The notes under the pieces were generated by a model. That model had not been told where the DNA came from and searched no databases. It worked only from the letters and a program-made list of their open reading frames with translations. The translations under genes were made by a program, and so were the position numbers. Shown here in pieces: positions 1 through 7,951 of a DNA stretch of 64,000 nucleotides; the first letter of the stretch is position 1; each line of letters starts with the position of its first letter. This DNA comes from Streptomyces paradoxus (lineage in GTDB: Bacteria; Actinomycetota; Actinomycetes; Streptomycetales; Streptomycetaceae): positions 714,454 through 778,453 of the forward strand of contig NZ_JACHGV010000003.1 in NCBI RefSeq assembly GCF_014202475.1, written 5' to 3'.

Positions 1-785
1 GGCTTCTCCTTGTTGACGAAGGCCTGCACCGCGATCGCATGGTCCTCGGAGGAGCCGGCCCGGGTCTGGAGCTCGTCCTCCTTCTCCAGGGCCTCCTCCA
101 GGGAGTGCGTCAGCCCGAACGCCACCGACTCCTTCAGCGCCGCGTACGCCACCGTGGGGCCCTCGGCCAGCGCCCGCGCCACCTTCTCGGCCTCCGCCCG
201 CAGGTCACCGGCCGGCACCAGCCGGTTGGCGATGCCCAGCTCGTACGCCTCCTGCGCGCTGATGCTCCGCGGGAAGAGCAGCAGGTCGGCGGCCCGGCCC
301 GGGCCGATCACCCGCGGCAGCGTCCAGGAGATCCCCGAGTCGGCGGTCAGCGCCACCCCGGCGAAGGAGGTGTTGAACGCCGCCGTGTCCGCCACGATCC
401 GGTAGTCAGCGGCGAGGGCGAAGCCGAAGCCCGCTCCGGCCGCCACCCCGTTCACCGCGGCGACGACCGGCTTGGCCGCCCCGGCCAGCGCCCGCACGAT
501 CGGGTTGTAGTGGTCCCGGACCGTGTTCATGGTCTGCCGGGAGCCCGTCTCCCGGTCCTTGACCAGCAGCCCGATGTGCTCCTTGAGGTCCTGCCCGACG
601 CAGAACGCCCGGTCACCGGCGGCGGTCAGCAGCACCGCCCGTACGGCGCCGTCGCCCGCCGCCGACTCGACCGCCTCCCGCAGGGCGACCTTGGCCGCCA
701 CGTTCAGCGCGTTCATCGCCTCCGGGCGGTTCAGCGTGATCGTCGCGAGTCCGTCGCTCACCTCGTAGAGCACGGTGTCGGTCAT
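1..785 (-). CDS. Enoyl-CoA hydratase/isomerase (crotonase family), 3' end cut by window edge
   Basis: The reading frame opens at an ATG (785-783) and is still open at base 1, giving 261 residues. Crotonases usually have about 255-265, so only a few residues are missing. The crotonase landmarks are visible: an FCVGQDL-type CoA/oxyanion segment at about residues 61-67, the second oxyanion-hole segment NGVAAGAGFG at 112-121, and ALTADSG near 145-151 where family members place an acidic catalytic residue. This last motif is closest to PaaG-type isomerase/hydratases, as I recall them. The likely reaction is hydration or isomerisation of an unsaturated acyl-CoA in the cytoplasm. The gene has no close partner inside the window. 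A perfect 24-bp palindrome 27 nt upstream suggests control by a dimeric repressor. Exact substrate is unknown. Confidence 0.9.
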   Translation of the reverse strand, partial: MTDTVLYEVSDGLATITLNRPEAMNALNVAAKVALREAVESAAGDGAVRAVLLTAAGDRAFCVGQDLKEHIGLLVKDRETGSRQTMNTVRDHYNPIVRALAGAAKPVVAAVNGVAAGAGFGFALAADYRIVADTAAFNTSFAGVALTADSGISWTLPRVIGPGRAADLLLFPRSISAQEAYELGIANRLVPAGDLRAEAEKVARALAEGPTVAYAALKESVAFGLTHSLEEALEKEDELQTRAGSSEDHAIAVQAFVNKEK

Positions 786-811
786 GCGTATCCCCTCCGG
801 GTCGCGGATCG

Positions 812-835
812 GGGACGTACCGGCCGGTACGTCCC
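812..835. promoter_or_regulatory. 24-bp perfect palindrome, probable operator of the enoyl-CoA hydratase gene
   Basis: Arm GGGACGTACCGG at 812-823 is followed directly by its exact reverse complement at 824-835. It lies in the 5' untranslated or promoter region of the minus-strand enoyl-CoA hydratase gene, 27 nt before its ATG. Contiguous palindromes of this kind, with a central ACCGGCCGGT, are typical of TetR-family operators. No regulator gene lies next to it, so the protein that binds is unknown. Confidence 0.6.
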
Positions 836-1018
836 GGGTCTGCAGGACAGCATGACGGAGATCGCGGGCGGGGAACCGGACCGGACGTGTGACCTGCGTC
901 AAAGAAATGTCGTCCGGATCGGTTCACCGGAGGTGTGAACGGTGGCGGAGTATCGCAGTCTCATCGCCGAATTGAGTGGTTTTGCTCGCGTGCGTTGCCC
1001 AAGCGATGCCTACTGATG

Positions 1019-1049
1019 TTGGTCATCGGGTCCTGGGATGCGGGATAAT
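1019..1049 (+). promoter_or_regulatory. Possible promoter of the DUF3117 gene
   Basis: TTGGTC (1019-1024) and GATAAT (1044-1049) are separated by 19 nt and lie 122 nt upstream of the DUF3117 start. The rest of the interval 786-1170 holds the palindrome described separately and a looser inverted repeat GTTCAC/GTGAAC (922-927, 935-940). I see no gene in it. Confidence 0.35.
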
Positions 1050-1170
1050 GGCTTGGAAGCAATGTGTTCGATGCCGGTGTCGCGTGTCCTGCCACAAGGA
1101 ACCGCACGTGTGCCCTTCTCAGGGGCCGTCGGCTTTGACGATGAGCTGGGTTTCAGGAAGGGGAACGAGC

Positions 1171-1338
1171 ATGGCGGCCATGAAGCCGCGGACGGGTGAT
1201 GGCCCGCTCGAGGTGACCAAGGAGGGGCGGGGCATCGTCATGCGCGTTCCGCTCGAAGGCGGCGGTCGGCTCGTCGTCGAGCTGACCCCGGACGAGGCCG
1301 ACGCGCTCGGCGACGCCCTCAAGAAGGTCGTCGGCTGA
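1171..1338 (+). CDS. DUF3117 small conserved actinobacterial protein
   Basis: A 55-residue protein. The ATG at 1171 is preceded by a purine-rich ribosome-binding sequence (AGGAAGGGGA). The sequence (start MAAMKPRTGDGPLEVTKEGR, end DALGDALKKVVG) matches my memory of the DUF3117 family, a short protein present in nearly all actinobacteria including mycobacteria, with no established function. It is probably a single small beta-rich domain with a C-terminal helix. It stands alone, closed by a strong hairpin terminator that it shares with the convergent methyltransferase gene. An in-frame ATG further upstream would add a stretch with no ribosome-binding site and is less likely. Confidence 0.85.
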   Translation: MAAMKPRTGDGPLEVTKEGRGIVMRVPLEGGGRLVVELTPDEADALGDALKKVVG

Positions 1339-1365
1339 CGCGCAAGCGACCATACCCTTTCAGTT

Positions 1366-1402
1366 GCCCCGGCATCACCTGTGATGCCGGGGCGGCTGTT
1401 TT
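1366..1402. terminator. Bidirectional hairpin terminator between DUF3117 and methyltransferase genes
   Basis: GCCCCGGCATCAC (1366-1378) pairs perfectly with GTGATGCCGGGGC (1381-1393), followed by a short T-rich stretch (TGTTTT). It sits 27 nt after the DUF3117 stop and 55 nt beyond the stop of the convergent gene. Confidence 0.8.
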
Positions 1403-1457
1403 CTCACCGATGGCACTCGCCTGCCCCGGCTTCGGCTCCGCTAACGTGCCGCCCGGT

Positions 1458-2090
1458 TCAGCGTTTCACCGCGCACAGCAGCCCGTCGCCCACCGGCAGC
1501 AGGGACGGCACCAGCTCCTGGCTCTCGCGCACCGCGCGCAGCAGCTCGCGCAGCCGCAGCACCTCCGTGGGCTGCGGACCCGAGTCCACGGTCCGGCCGT
1601 TCGCGAAGGCGCCCTCGAAGACGACCAGCCCGCCGGTGCGCAGCAGCCGCAACGATTCAGCGAGGTACTCCATGACCTCCAGGCGGTCACCGTCGCAGAA
1701 GACCAGGTCGTAACCGGCGTCCGCGAGGCGGGGCAGCACGTCCAGGGCCCGGCCCGGGATGAAGCGGGCCCGGTTGCTGGCGAAGCCGCAGGCGCGGAAG
1801 GCCTGGCGGGCGAACTGCTGGTGCTCCGGCTCCGGGTCCACGGTCGTCAGAACACCGTCCGGCCGCATACCGTGCAGGAGGTGGATCCCGGAGACACCGC
1901 AACCGGTCCCGATCTCCGCGACGGCCTTCGCGTCGACGGACGCGGCCAGCAACCGCAGCGCGGCGCCCGTGCCGGGCGTCACCGAGCGCAGCCCTGCCTC
2001 ACGGGCCCGGTCCCGGGCCCAGTGCAGCGCTTCGTCCTCGGCGACATAGGCGTCGGCGAACGCCCAGCTCGTCTGCCGGTTGCCGGTAAT
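1458..2090 (-). CDS. SAM-dependent O-methyltransferase (Rv1220c-like), probable ATT start
   Basis: Class I methyltransferase of the catechol/caffeoyl-CoA O-methyltransferase type, 210 residues from the start chosen here. The SAM-binding glycine loop AEIGTGCGVSG is at about residues 58-68 and the acidic-loop segment DLVFCDGD near 130. Homologues as I remember them extend about 35 residues before the first available GTG (1982). In this genome the frame upstream contains that conserved helical segment (RQTSWAFADAYVAEDEAL) but no ATG, GTG or TTG before the in-frame stop. An AGGAG sequence (2101-2097) lies 6 nt before an ATT codon (2090), so ATT initiation is the best explanation; a GTC three nucleotides earlier is the alternative. 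The gene is divergent from the sigma factor gene, as in M. tuberculosis. Substrate unknown. Confidence 0.85.
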   Translation of the reverse strand: MTGNRQTSWAFADAYVAEDEALHWARDRAREAGLRSVTPGTGAALRLLAASVDAKAVAEIGTGCGVSGIHLLHGMRPDGVLTTVDPEPEHQQFARQAFRACGFASNRARFIPGRALDVLPRLADAGYDLVFCDGDRLEVMEYLAESLRLLRTGGLVVFEGAFANGRTVDSGPQPTEVLRLRELLRAVRESQELVPSLLPVGDGLLCAVKR

Positions 2091-2318
2091 GACCCTCTCC
2101 TGTCCCCGTGAATGCCTGGGCGTGACTGTATCCGTTGGGCACGGGAACCCGCAGATGGGACCGGTCGTTTAAAGGGATGAGCAAGTGGCGCGGGCCGGGA
2201 CGGGGGGCGAGCGGTGGACCAGGACACCGAGCAAGTGCCGACGCAGCAGTACGAGGCGTATCAGCCCAGATCAAATTCTCGTAAAACCGCTTATCCGGTC
2301 CTAACGGGCGAGGTGGCT

Positions 2319-3092
2319 ATGGTAGGGGCTCCACTGGACACCACCAGAGCTGACAGGGGAGGTGCGGCTGCGCCTGTGGATCGCGGAGGAGTGCTCCGGC
2401 GCTTCCTCGGATCGGCGGGCAGGCCGACATCCGTGAACGACACCGCTGCTGACCACAGTCACGCCGCTGACTTCGCCCAGACCGCGACCTTCACCACCGA
2501 CGCGGACGGGCAGGCGTGGACTCCGCCCACGTGGGAGGAGATCGTCAGCACGCACAGCGGCCGGGTCTACCGGCTCGCCTACCGCCTCACCGGCAACCAG
2601 CACGACGCGGAGGACCTCACGCAGGAGGTCTTCGTCCGCGTCTTCCGCTCCCTGTCGACCTACACGCCCGGCACCTTCGAGGGCTGGCTGCACCGCATCA
2701 CCACCAACCTGTTCCTGGACATGGTCCGCCGCAAGCAGCGCATCCGCTTCGACGCCCTCGGCGAGGACGCGGCCGAGCGGCTGCCCAGCAAGGAACCCAC
2801 GCCGCAGCAGGTCTTCAACGACGCGCACTTCGACGCGGACGTCCAGCAGGCCCTCGACACCCTCGCCCCCGAGTTCCGCGCCGCGGTGGTCCTGTGCGAC
2901 ATCGAAGGACTGTCGTACGAGGAGATCGCTGCGACCCTCGGCGTGAAGCTCGGCACGGTCCGCTCGCGGATCCACCGGGGCCGCTCCCAGCTGCGCAAGG
3001 CCCTCGCGCACCGCTCTCCGGAGGCGCGTGCCGAGCGCCGCTCCTTCGTGCCCCGTGTACCGGCCCTGGGAGGAGGGGGCGCGAGCGCGTGA
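2319..3092 (+). CDS. ECF sigma factor, SigE (Rv1221) type
   Basis: An RNA polymerase sigma factor of 257 residues with sigma region 2 at about 72-140 ([20 protein letters not shown], then the [13 protein letters not shown] segment) and region 4 with its helix-turn-helix at about 174-225 ([20 protein letters not shown]). It directs transcription of envelope-stress genes in related species. ATG 2319 is chosen because it has a GCGAGG ribosome site. The in-frame stretch from a GTG at 2214 uses codons rare in this genome (AGA, TCA, AAT, TCT, AAA, CTA) and looks like untranslated leader or promoter. In mycobacteria sigE has several alternative starts, so a longer form remains possible. The stop overlaps the start of the anti-sigma gene (GTGA), so the two are translationally coupled. 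This is not the sigE (SCO3356) of S. coelicolor cell-wall stress. Confidence 0.9.
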   Translation: MVGAPLDTTRADRGGAAAPVDRGGVLRRFLGSAGRPTSVNDTAADHSHAADFAQTATFTTDADGQAWTPPTWEEIVSTHSGRVYRLAYRLTGNQHDAEDLTQEVFVRVFRSLSTYTPGTFEGWLHRITTNLFLDMVRRKQRIRFDALGEDAAERLPSKEPTPQQVFNDAHFDADVQQALDTLAPEFRAAVVLCDIEGLSYEEIAATLGVKLGTVRSRIHRGRSQLRKALAHRSPEARAERRSFVPRVPALGGGGASA

Positions 3093-4129
3093 GCGGATCT
3101 CGGCCGAAAGCTTCCGAGGGTCACCTCGCAGAGCAGCATCTGGGAGACCGACTCTCCGCCCTGGTGGACGGAGAGCTCGGTCATGACGCGCGTGAGCGCG
3201 TACTGGCGCACGTGGCCACCTGCCCGAAGTGCAAGGCGGAGGTGGACGCCCAGCGCCGGCTGAAGAACGTGTTCGCGGAGGCGGCCCCGCCGCCCCCCTC
3301 CGAGAGTTTCCTGGCCCGCCTGCAGGGACTACCCGCGGGCGGCGGCCCGGACGGTGACCTCACACCGCCGGGCGGAGGAGGGCTGCCCGGAGGACTGTCC
3401 GGACGGTTCGGATCGTCCGGGGCGTTCGGGGTGAAGCGCGGCGAGCGGTTCGAGTTCGGGTACGCCCCGGCCCGGCCGCACCTGCCCGTGCTGCCCGTCC
3501 CCCCGGGAAGCCCGAGCCTGCCCTCCGACACCGGCGCCCTGCCCTCGGACCACCGGGGCCTGCCGTCGGGGAGGGGCTTCCGTATCCACGACGTAGGCCG
3601 GCCCGACACCGACCGGTCCTCATCGCGGCTGCGGTTCGCGTTCGTGGCCGCCGGTGCCGTGTCCCTGGCCGCGATCGCGCTGGGCGGGGTCACCACCGTC
3701 ACCCCGGCCGACACGGAGGCCCGCGGCGGCCAGGGCTCGGGGAGCAACGTGACCCCGGTGCGCACCCAGGGCACCGGTCCCGCGGCACCGCCCGAATCCC
3801 AGCGCCGCCGGACGGCGCCGCTGCTCGGGCAGGTGCACGGCCAGAACACGCTCGGCCACGGCCCGGTCGCCCCGACCGAGGTGTCCGCGCCGCTGCTGCC
3901 CGGGGTGCCCTCCGCCGCCCGGCATCACGCGCTGCACGCGCTGACCGCCCCGGTGGTGGCCGGTGCGGCCGTCATGTCCCCGTTGATACGTCCGCTCGAA
4001 GCGGCCACGCCGGCTGCCCTGACCTCGTGGTCCACGGTCCCCGAGATCACGGCCCCCTTGTTCGCCGAGCCCCTCCCGGGCCCGGCCTCGTCCCCCTCTT
4101 CCCGCGCCTCCTCCCGTACGGCTCGCTGA
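3089..4129 (+). CDS. Membrane-anchored zinc anti-sigma factor, RseA-like
   Basis: A 346-residue partner of the preceding sigma factor, overlapping it by 4 nt. The N-terminal anti-sigma domain carries the zinc-binding HxxxCxxC motif (HVATCPKC, about residues 34-41). A Gly/Pro-rich linker follows. A single membrane segment ([20 protein letters not shown]) at about residues 180-200 is followed by an Ala/Pro-rich extracellular tail of about 150 residues. It would hold the sigma factor inactive at the membrane until a redox or envelope signal, or proteolysis, releases it. The long extracytoplasmic tail is much larger than the compact mycobacterial RseA as I recall it and could be a sensor or a protease substrate. 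The HtrA protease encoded immediately downstream is an obvious candidate partner. Confidence 0.88.
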   Translation: MSGSRPKASEGHLAEQHLGDRLSALVDGELGHDARERVLAHVATCPKCKAEVDAQRRLKNVFAEAAPPPPSESFLARLQGLPAGGGPDGDLTPPGGGGLPGGLSGRFGSSGAFGVKRGERFEFGYAPARPHLPVLPVPPGSPSLPSDTGALPSDHRGLPSGRGFRIHDVGRPDTDRSSSRLRFAFVAAGAVSLAAIALGGVTTVTPADTEARGGQGSGSNVTPVRTQGTGPAAPPESQRRRTAPLLGQVHGQNTLGHGPVAPTEVSAPLLPGVPSAARHHALHALTAPVVAGAAVMSPLIRPLEAATPAALTSWSTVPEITAPLFAEPLPGPASSPSSRASSRTAR

Positions 4130-4260
4130 CCGGGCTCTGCGCACCGGCCCGCGAACCTGATTGAATCCGGGGGTTGTCGCCCGCTGCCGAGGTGTGGCCG
4201 GGCGCCGATTCGACGAACCGCGGCCACCGCGACGAGCCGTGCCGCGGCTGTGGGGAGAGC

Positions 4261-6258
4261 ATGAACGAGGGGAAGCCCACGAAAGCGAAGTGGTGGAGCC
4301 GTCCACGGCTGCAGGACCTTGCGGAAGAGCCGGAGGGTACGGACGGCGCCGTGGCGGGGGACCAGGGCGCGCACGAGCCGGTGACGACCCCCGCGGAGCC
4401 GGCCGGCACCGACGGGGACTTCGAGCTGGCGCGTCCGGCGGCCCGGCCTGCCGAAGACGGCGACTACGAGTTGAGGCGTCCCGAGGTGGTTGCGTCCGGG
4501 GGGCCGAGCGGGGCCTCGGAGGAGCCCGTTGCATCGGCACCCGGCGGGGTGGGGGAGGCTGACCCCGGCCAGGCCGCCGCCGAGGTCGTTGCCGCGATCC
4601 CCGCGGCCCGCGAGCCCGGCGGCCAGGACGCCCCTGCCGGTCCGGCCGAGGGCGCTCCCAAGCCGCTGCACGACCCCGACCCCTACAGCACCCCGCCCTA
4701 CGGCGAACCCGGCCCCTGGGCGCCCGCGCCGCCCGTGCAGCACCCGGCGACGACACCCGCGCAGGGCGTGGCGATACCGGGGCAGCAGCCCACCGTGCCG
4801 GGTGCCCCCGCCGCACCGCCGGGGCACGGCACCACCCCGCCCGCCCCGGCCTCCGGCGTTCACGGGCCTACGCCTCACGCGCCGGCCGAGATGCCGACGG
4901 CTTCCGGCGTCTCCGCGCCCGGCGCGCACGTGCCCGCTCCTGCGGCCCCGGCCGAGATGCCGGCGCCCGGCGCCCCTGTGCCCATGCCGGCCGTACCGGT
5001 CCCCGCCGATGCGTCGGCACCGGCGCCGGGACCTGCTCCCGCCCCCGGCCCCTGGCAGCGCTACGACCCCTGGGCGGCTCCCTCGGGCGCCTGGGGAGAC
5101 GGGCCTCTCCAGCAGAACGGCGCCGCCGTGCTCAGCACGGAGCAGCGGCGCAGGCGGGGCAAGAAGTCCCTGGTCCTCGGTGCGGTGCTGCTCGCGCTCG
5201 TGTCCGGAGGCATCGGCGGCGCCGTGGGGACGTATCTGGAGCGGAACGGGGGTGTCGGGACCGTCGAGCTGCCGCAGGCCGGGGAAGAGGCCACCGCGCG
5301 GGACGCCGGCAGTGTGGCCGGGATCGCCGGGCGGGCCCTGCCCAGCGTGGTCACGCTGCATGTCAGCGGCGCGGGCGAGCAGGGCACGGGCACCGGCTTC
5401 GTGCTCGACACCCGCGGGCACATCCTCACCAACAACCACGTCGTGCAGCCCGCCGGGTCGGGCGGCGAGATCACCGTGACCTTCAACGGCGGGCAGACCG
5501 CCCAGGCCGAGGTCGTCGGCCGGGACAGCGGCTACGACCTCGCCGTCGTGAAGGTGAAGGGCGTCAGCGGACTCATCCCGCTGCCCCTCGGCAACTCGGA
5601 CAACGTGCAGGTCGGCGACCCGGTCGTGGCCATCGGCGCCCCCTTCGACCTGGCCGGCACGGTCACCTCCGGCATCATCAGCGCCAAGCAGCGGCCCATC
5701 ACGGCCGGGGGCGAGAAGGGCGACGGCAGCGACGTGTCGTACGTCGACGCGCTGCAGACCGACGCGCCCATCAACCCCGGCAACTCCGGCGGGCCCCTGC
5801 TCGACGCGCGGGCCCGGGTCATTGGCATCAACTCGGCCATCCGCTCGGCCGACAGCGGCTCCACGCAGGACAGTGGCCGGTCCGGTTCCATAGGCCTCGG
5901 CTTCGCCATACCCATCAACCAGGGCAAACGCGTCGCCGAAGAGCTGATCAACACCGGGAAGGCGACCCACCCGGTCATCGGCATCACCCTGGACATGGAC
6001 TACACGGGCGACGGCGCCCGCGTCGCCACCGAGGGCAGCGAGGGCGGAGCACCGGTCACCGCGGGCGGCCCGGGCGCCAAGGCCGGGATCAAGTCGGGTG
6101 ACGTCATCACGGAGGTCGACGGCCAGCGAGTGCACTCCGGCGAGGAACTGATCGTGAAGACCAGGGCGCACCGCCCCGGCGACCGCCTGGAGCTGACCGT
6201 CGAACGCGGCGGCAAGGAGCGGAAGGTCTCGCTCGTCCTCGGATCGTCAGGTGGCTGA
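4261..6258 (+). CDS. htrA: HtrA/DegP-type membrane serine protease with PDZ domain
   Basis: A 665-residue type II membrane protease. Residues 1-300 are cytoplasmic and rich in Pro, Ala and Glu. A membrane segment (KSLVLGAVLLALVSGGIGG) follows at about 302-320, then the trypsin-like domain with catalytic His393 (TNNHVV), Asp426 (YDLAVVKV) and Ser509 (INPGNSGGPL), then a PDZ domain from about 580 to the end. Start ATG 4261 has GGGGAGAG just upstream. Its place after the sigma/anti-sigma pair and before tatB is as in M. tuberculosis Rv1221-Rv1224. The expected job is quality control of proteins outside the membrane and feedback on the sigma pathway. The 300-residue disordered cytoplasmic extension is long for the family. 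Confidence 0.93.
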   Translation: MNEGKPTKAKWWSRPRLQDLAEEPEGTDGAVAGDQGAHEPVTTPAEPAGTDGDFELARPAARPAEDGDYELRRPEVVASGGPSGASEEPVASAPGGVGEADPGQAAAEVVAAIPAAREPGGQDAPAGPAEGAPKPLHDPDPYSTPPYGEPGPWAPAPPVQHPATTPAQGVAIPGQQPTVPGAPAAPPGHGTTPPAPASGVHGPTPHAPAEMPTASGVSAPGAHVPAPAAPAEMPAPGAPVPMPAVPVPADASAPAPGPAPAPGPWQRYDPWAAPSGAWGDGPLQQNGAAVLSTEQRRRRGKKSLVLGAVLLALVSGGIGGAVGTYLERNGGVGTVELPQAGEEATARDAGSVAGIAGRALPSVVTLHVSGAGEQGTGTGFVLDTRGHILTNNHVVQPAGSGGEITVTFNGGQTAQAEVVGRDSGYDLAVVKVKGVSGLIPLPLGNSDNVQVGDPVVAIGAPFDLAGTVTSGIISAKQRPITAGGEKGDGSDVSYVDALQTDAPINPGNSGGPLLDARARVIGINSAIRSADSGSTQDSGRSGSIGLGFAIPINQGKRVAEELINTGKATHPVIGITLDMDYTGDGARVATEGSEGGAPVTAGGPGAKAGIKSGDVITEVDGQRVHSGEELIVKTRAHRPGDRLELTVERGGKERKVSLVLGSSGG

Positions 6259-6475
6259 GGCATGAGATCCGGGATCCGCAGAGACGCCACAACAGGCCCC
6301 ATGAGGGACCAAGCGGACAAACAATCGGGAAAGCGCTCCCACCTCCCGCACTCGGAGGTCCCGGGACAGTACCGGTCGGACAGGATCGCCGGGTACCGTG
6401 GATCCGGCCCGGACCACGGCAAGACCCGCACTGACCACGAGGGCCGAGGACCGAGGACATCGCTAGGAGCTTCAG

Positions 6476-6925
6476 GTGTTCAATGACATAGGACCACTCG
6501 AGCTGGTGACGCTCATCGTCCTCGCCGTGCTCGTCTTCGGTCCGGACAAGCTCCCCAAGGTCATCCAGGACGTGACACGCACGATCCGGAAGATCCGTGA
6601 GTTCTCGGAGAGCGCCAAGAACGACATCCGGGAGGAACTGGGCCCGGAGTTCAAGGACTTCGAGTTCGAGGACCTCAACCCCAAGACGTTCATCCGCAAG
6701 CAGCTGGACAACGAGGACCTGGGGCTCAAGGAGATCCGCAACGGCTTCGACCTGAAGAAGGAGATGGCCGAGGTCACCGACGCCGTCCACAGCCGTGAGT
6801 CCGACACCTCCTCCGCGTCGTCCGCCGGCGCCGCCGGTTCGTCCGGTGGCCGCATCGACATGACGAAGAAGCCGGAGACGCCCGGCCCGGACGACCGGCC
6901 GCCCTTCGACGCGGACGCCACCTGA
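6476..6925 (+). CDS. tatB: Twin-arginine translocase subunit TatB
   Basis: A 149-residue protein starting at GTG 6476, with AGGAG about 10 nt upstream. It has the TatA/B plan: a short extracellular tip, one membrane helix (LELVTLIVLAVLVFGPDKLP, with the F-G-P hinge), then an amphipathic helix and a charged, Ser/Pro-rich tail. The acidic residue in the helix (GPLELV) and long amphipathic region mark it as TatB rather than TatA. It forms the substrate receptor with TatC (not in this window) for export of folded proteins. The 217-nt gap after htrA holds possible promoter sequence but no gene I can support. Confidence 0.93.
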   Translation: MFNDIGPLELVTLIVLAVLVFGPDKLPKVIQDVTRTIRKIREFSESAKNDIREELGPEFKDFEFEDLNPKTFIRKQLDNEDLGLKEIRNGFDLKKEMAEVTDAVHSRESDTSSASSAGAAGSSGGRIDMTKKPETPGPDDRPPFDADAT

Positions 6926-7145
6926 GCGATACGCCCGCACGCCCCTGGGCACGTGACGTGTTTCATACTCCGGTCGGGCTGTCTGCGGCCTGAACCGGGC
7001 GCCCGTGCGGCCCACGCGCCGGGCGGTTTCCCTGCTGCTCGCAGCGGTGTGGCTATGCTGCCGAGTTGTTGTGCGGACCATGCGAGTACGCCCGAAGGGG
7101 GGCGGGCCGTTCCGGTCCGACTAGAACGAGGAGGCGTCCGGGCAC

Positions 7146-7817
7146 ATGGAGACGACGAGTCGGGCAGGCGCGCAGCCGCCGGCCGCGGAGGGTGGGCAAC
7201 AGTTCCCCTCCGCCCGGCGTACGGTCGACGGCTTCCTGCGTGCGCCCTTCCCGTGGTACGGCCTCGACGAGGCCTTCACGGGACCGCGCTGGCTGATGCA
7301 GGTCGGTACGACGGCCGACGGGGCCGTGGAACACGGGTCGATCGGGCACGGGGACGAACCCACGGTGCGCAACGAGCATGCCGCCGGGGGCGATCAGGAT
7401 CCCAAGGAGAAGTTCGCGGTCGTCGTGACCGTGGCGGCGCATCCCTCACGGCCCACGGCGGACGGCACGGGGCTGCTGGAGGCCACGTCGGTTTCCTCCG
7501 CGGCGTGGCTCGCGGGCGTGGGGCTGCTGTCGTTCACCTGGCCCGGGCAGATGGACCACGCGCTGCGGGACGACTGGCTGGAGCAGCAGACGGAAACGGC
7601 GTGGGTGCTGGCGGACGACCTCGACGGGGACGACTGGTCGACGCTGTCGTTGCCCGTGGACGGGGTGCCGACGGCGTTCCACTACCGGGAGTCGGAGTTC
7701 GGCTGGGTGCTGGCCGGGTCCACGTCGGCCGGGGTGCATGTCGGGGCGTACGGCAGGGGTATGAGCGCGTACGGGCTTGGCTTCGCCGTGGTGAAGGACA
7801 TCGCCGCGTACGCGTGA
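7146..7817 (+). CDS. Conserved hypothetical protein of unknown function
   Basis: A 223-residue protein with an ATG at 7146 preceded by GAGGAGG. I do not recognise a domain. There is no signal peptide or membrane segment. The central part contains FAVVVTVAA and a Trp-rich stretch (LLSFTWPGQMDHALRDDWLE), and the C-terminal part is rich in Gly/Tyr (HVGAYGRGMSAYGLGFAVV). Codon usage and the ribosome-binding site leave no doubt that it is a gene. It is transcribed alone, bounded by its own hairpin terminator, and probably lies in the cytoplasm. It may be restricted to streptomycetes and relatives. Confidence 0.8.
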   Translation: METTSRAGAQPPAAEGGQQFPSARRTVDGFLRAPFPWYGLDEAFTGPRWLMQVGTTADGAVEHGSIGHGDEPTVRNEHAAGGDQDPKEKFAVVVTVAAHPSRPTADGTGLLEATSVSSAAWLAGVGLLSFTWPGQMDHALRDDWLEQQTETAWVLADDLDGDDWSTLSLPVDGVPTAFHYRESEFGWVLAGSTSAGVHVGAYGRGMSAYGLGFAVVKDIAAYA

Positions 7818-7824
7818 GTTCCCT

Positions 7825-7848
7825 GGGGCGCCGGGTTTTCGGCGCCCC
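7825..7848 (+). terminator. Hairpin terminator after the 7146-7817 gene
   Basis: GGGGCGCCG (7825-7833) pairs with CGGCGCCCC (7840-7848) around a GGTTTT loop, 7 nt after the stop codon. Confidence 0.75.
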
Positions 7849-7876
7849 TTCGCCGTGATGACTCGGTCCTCTGGGC

Positions 7877-7935
7877 GACTGCGGGTACGTCGTGGCTTGT
7901 TTTGCGCAGTTCCCCGCGCCCCTGAGGGGGCTGCC
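7877..7935. repeat. Streptomyces dispersed intergenic repeat
   Basis: The stretch containing GCAGTTCCCCGCGCCCCT and a following GGGG-rich complement matches a repeat I remember from the ends of very many Streptomyces genes, often just after a terminator, as here. It lies between two convergent gene ends (7817 and 7952). The GCGCCCCT...AGGGGGC part can fold into a hairpin. I saw only one copy in this window. Confidence 0.55.
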
Positions 7936-7951
7936 CCAAGGGCGTTTCGAT

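Noticed and set aside
3925..6171. Open frame of 748 codons antisense to the anti-sigma and htrA genes
   Set aside because: Same shadow effect. The plus-strand frames carry the HxxxCxxC, trypsin and PDZ motifs.
6262..6486. 74-codon frame between htrA and tatB
   Set aside because: No ribosome site near its ATG and poor codon usage; it overlaps the tatB start.
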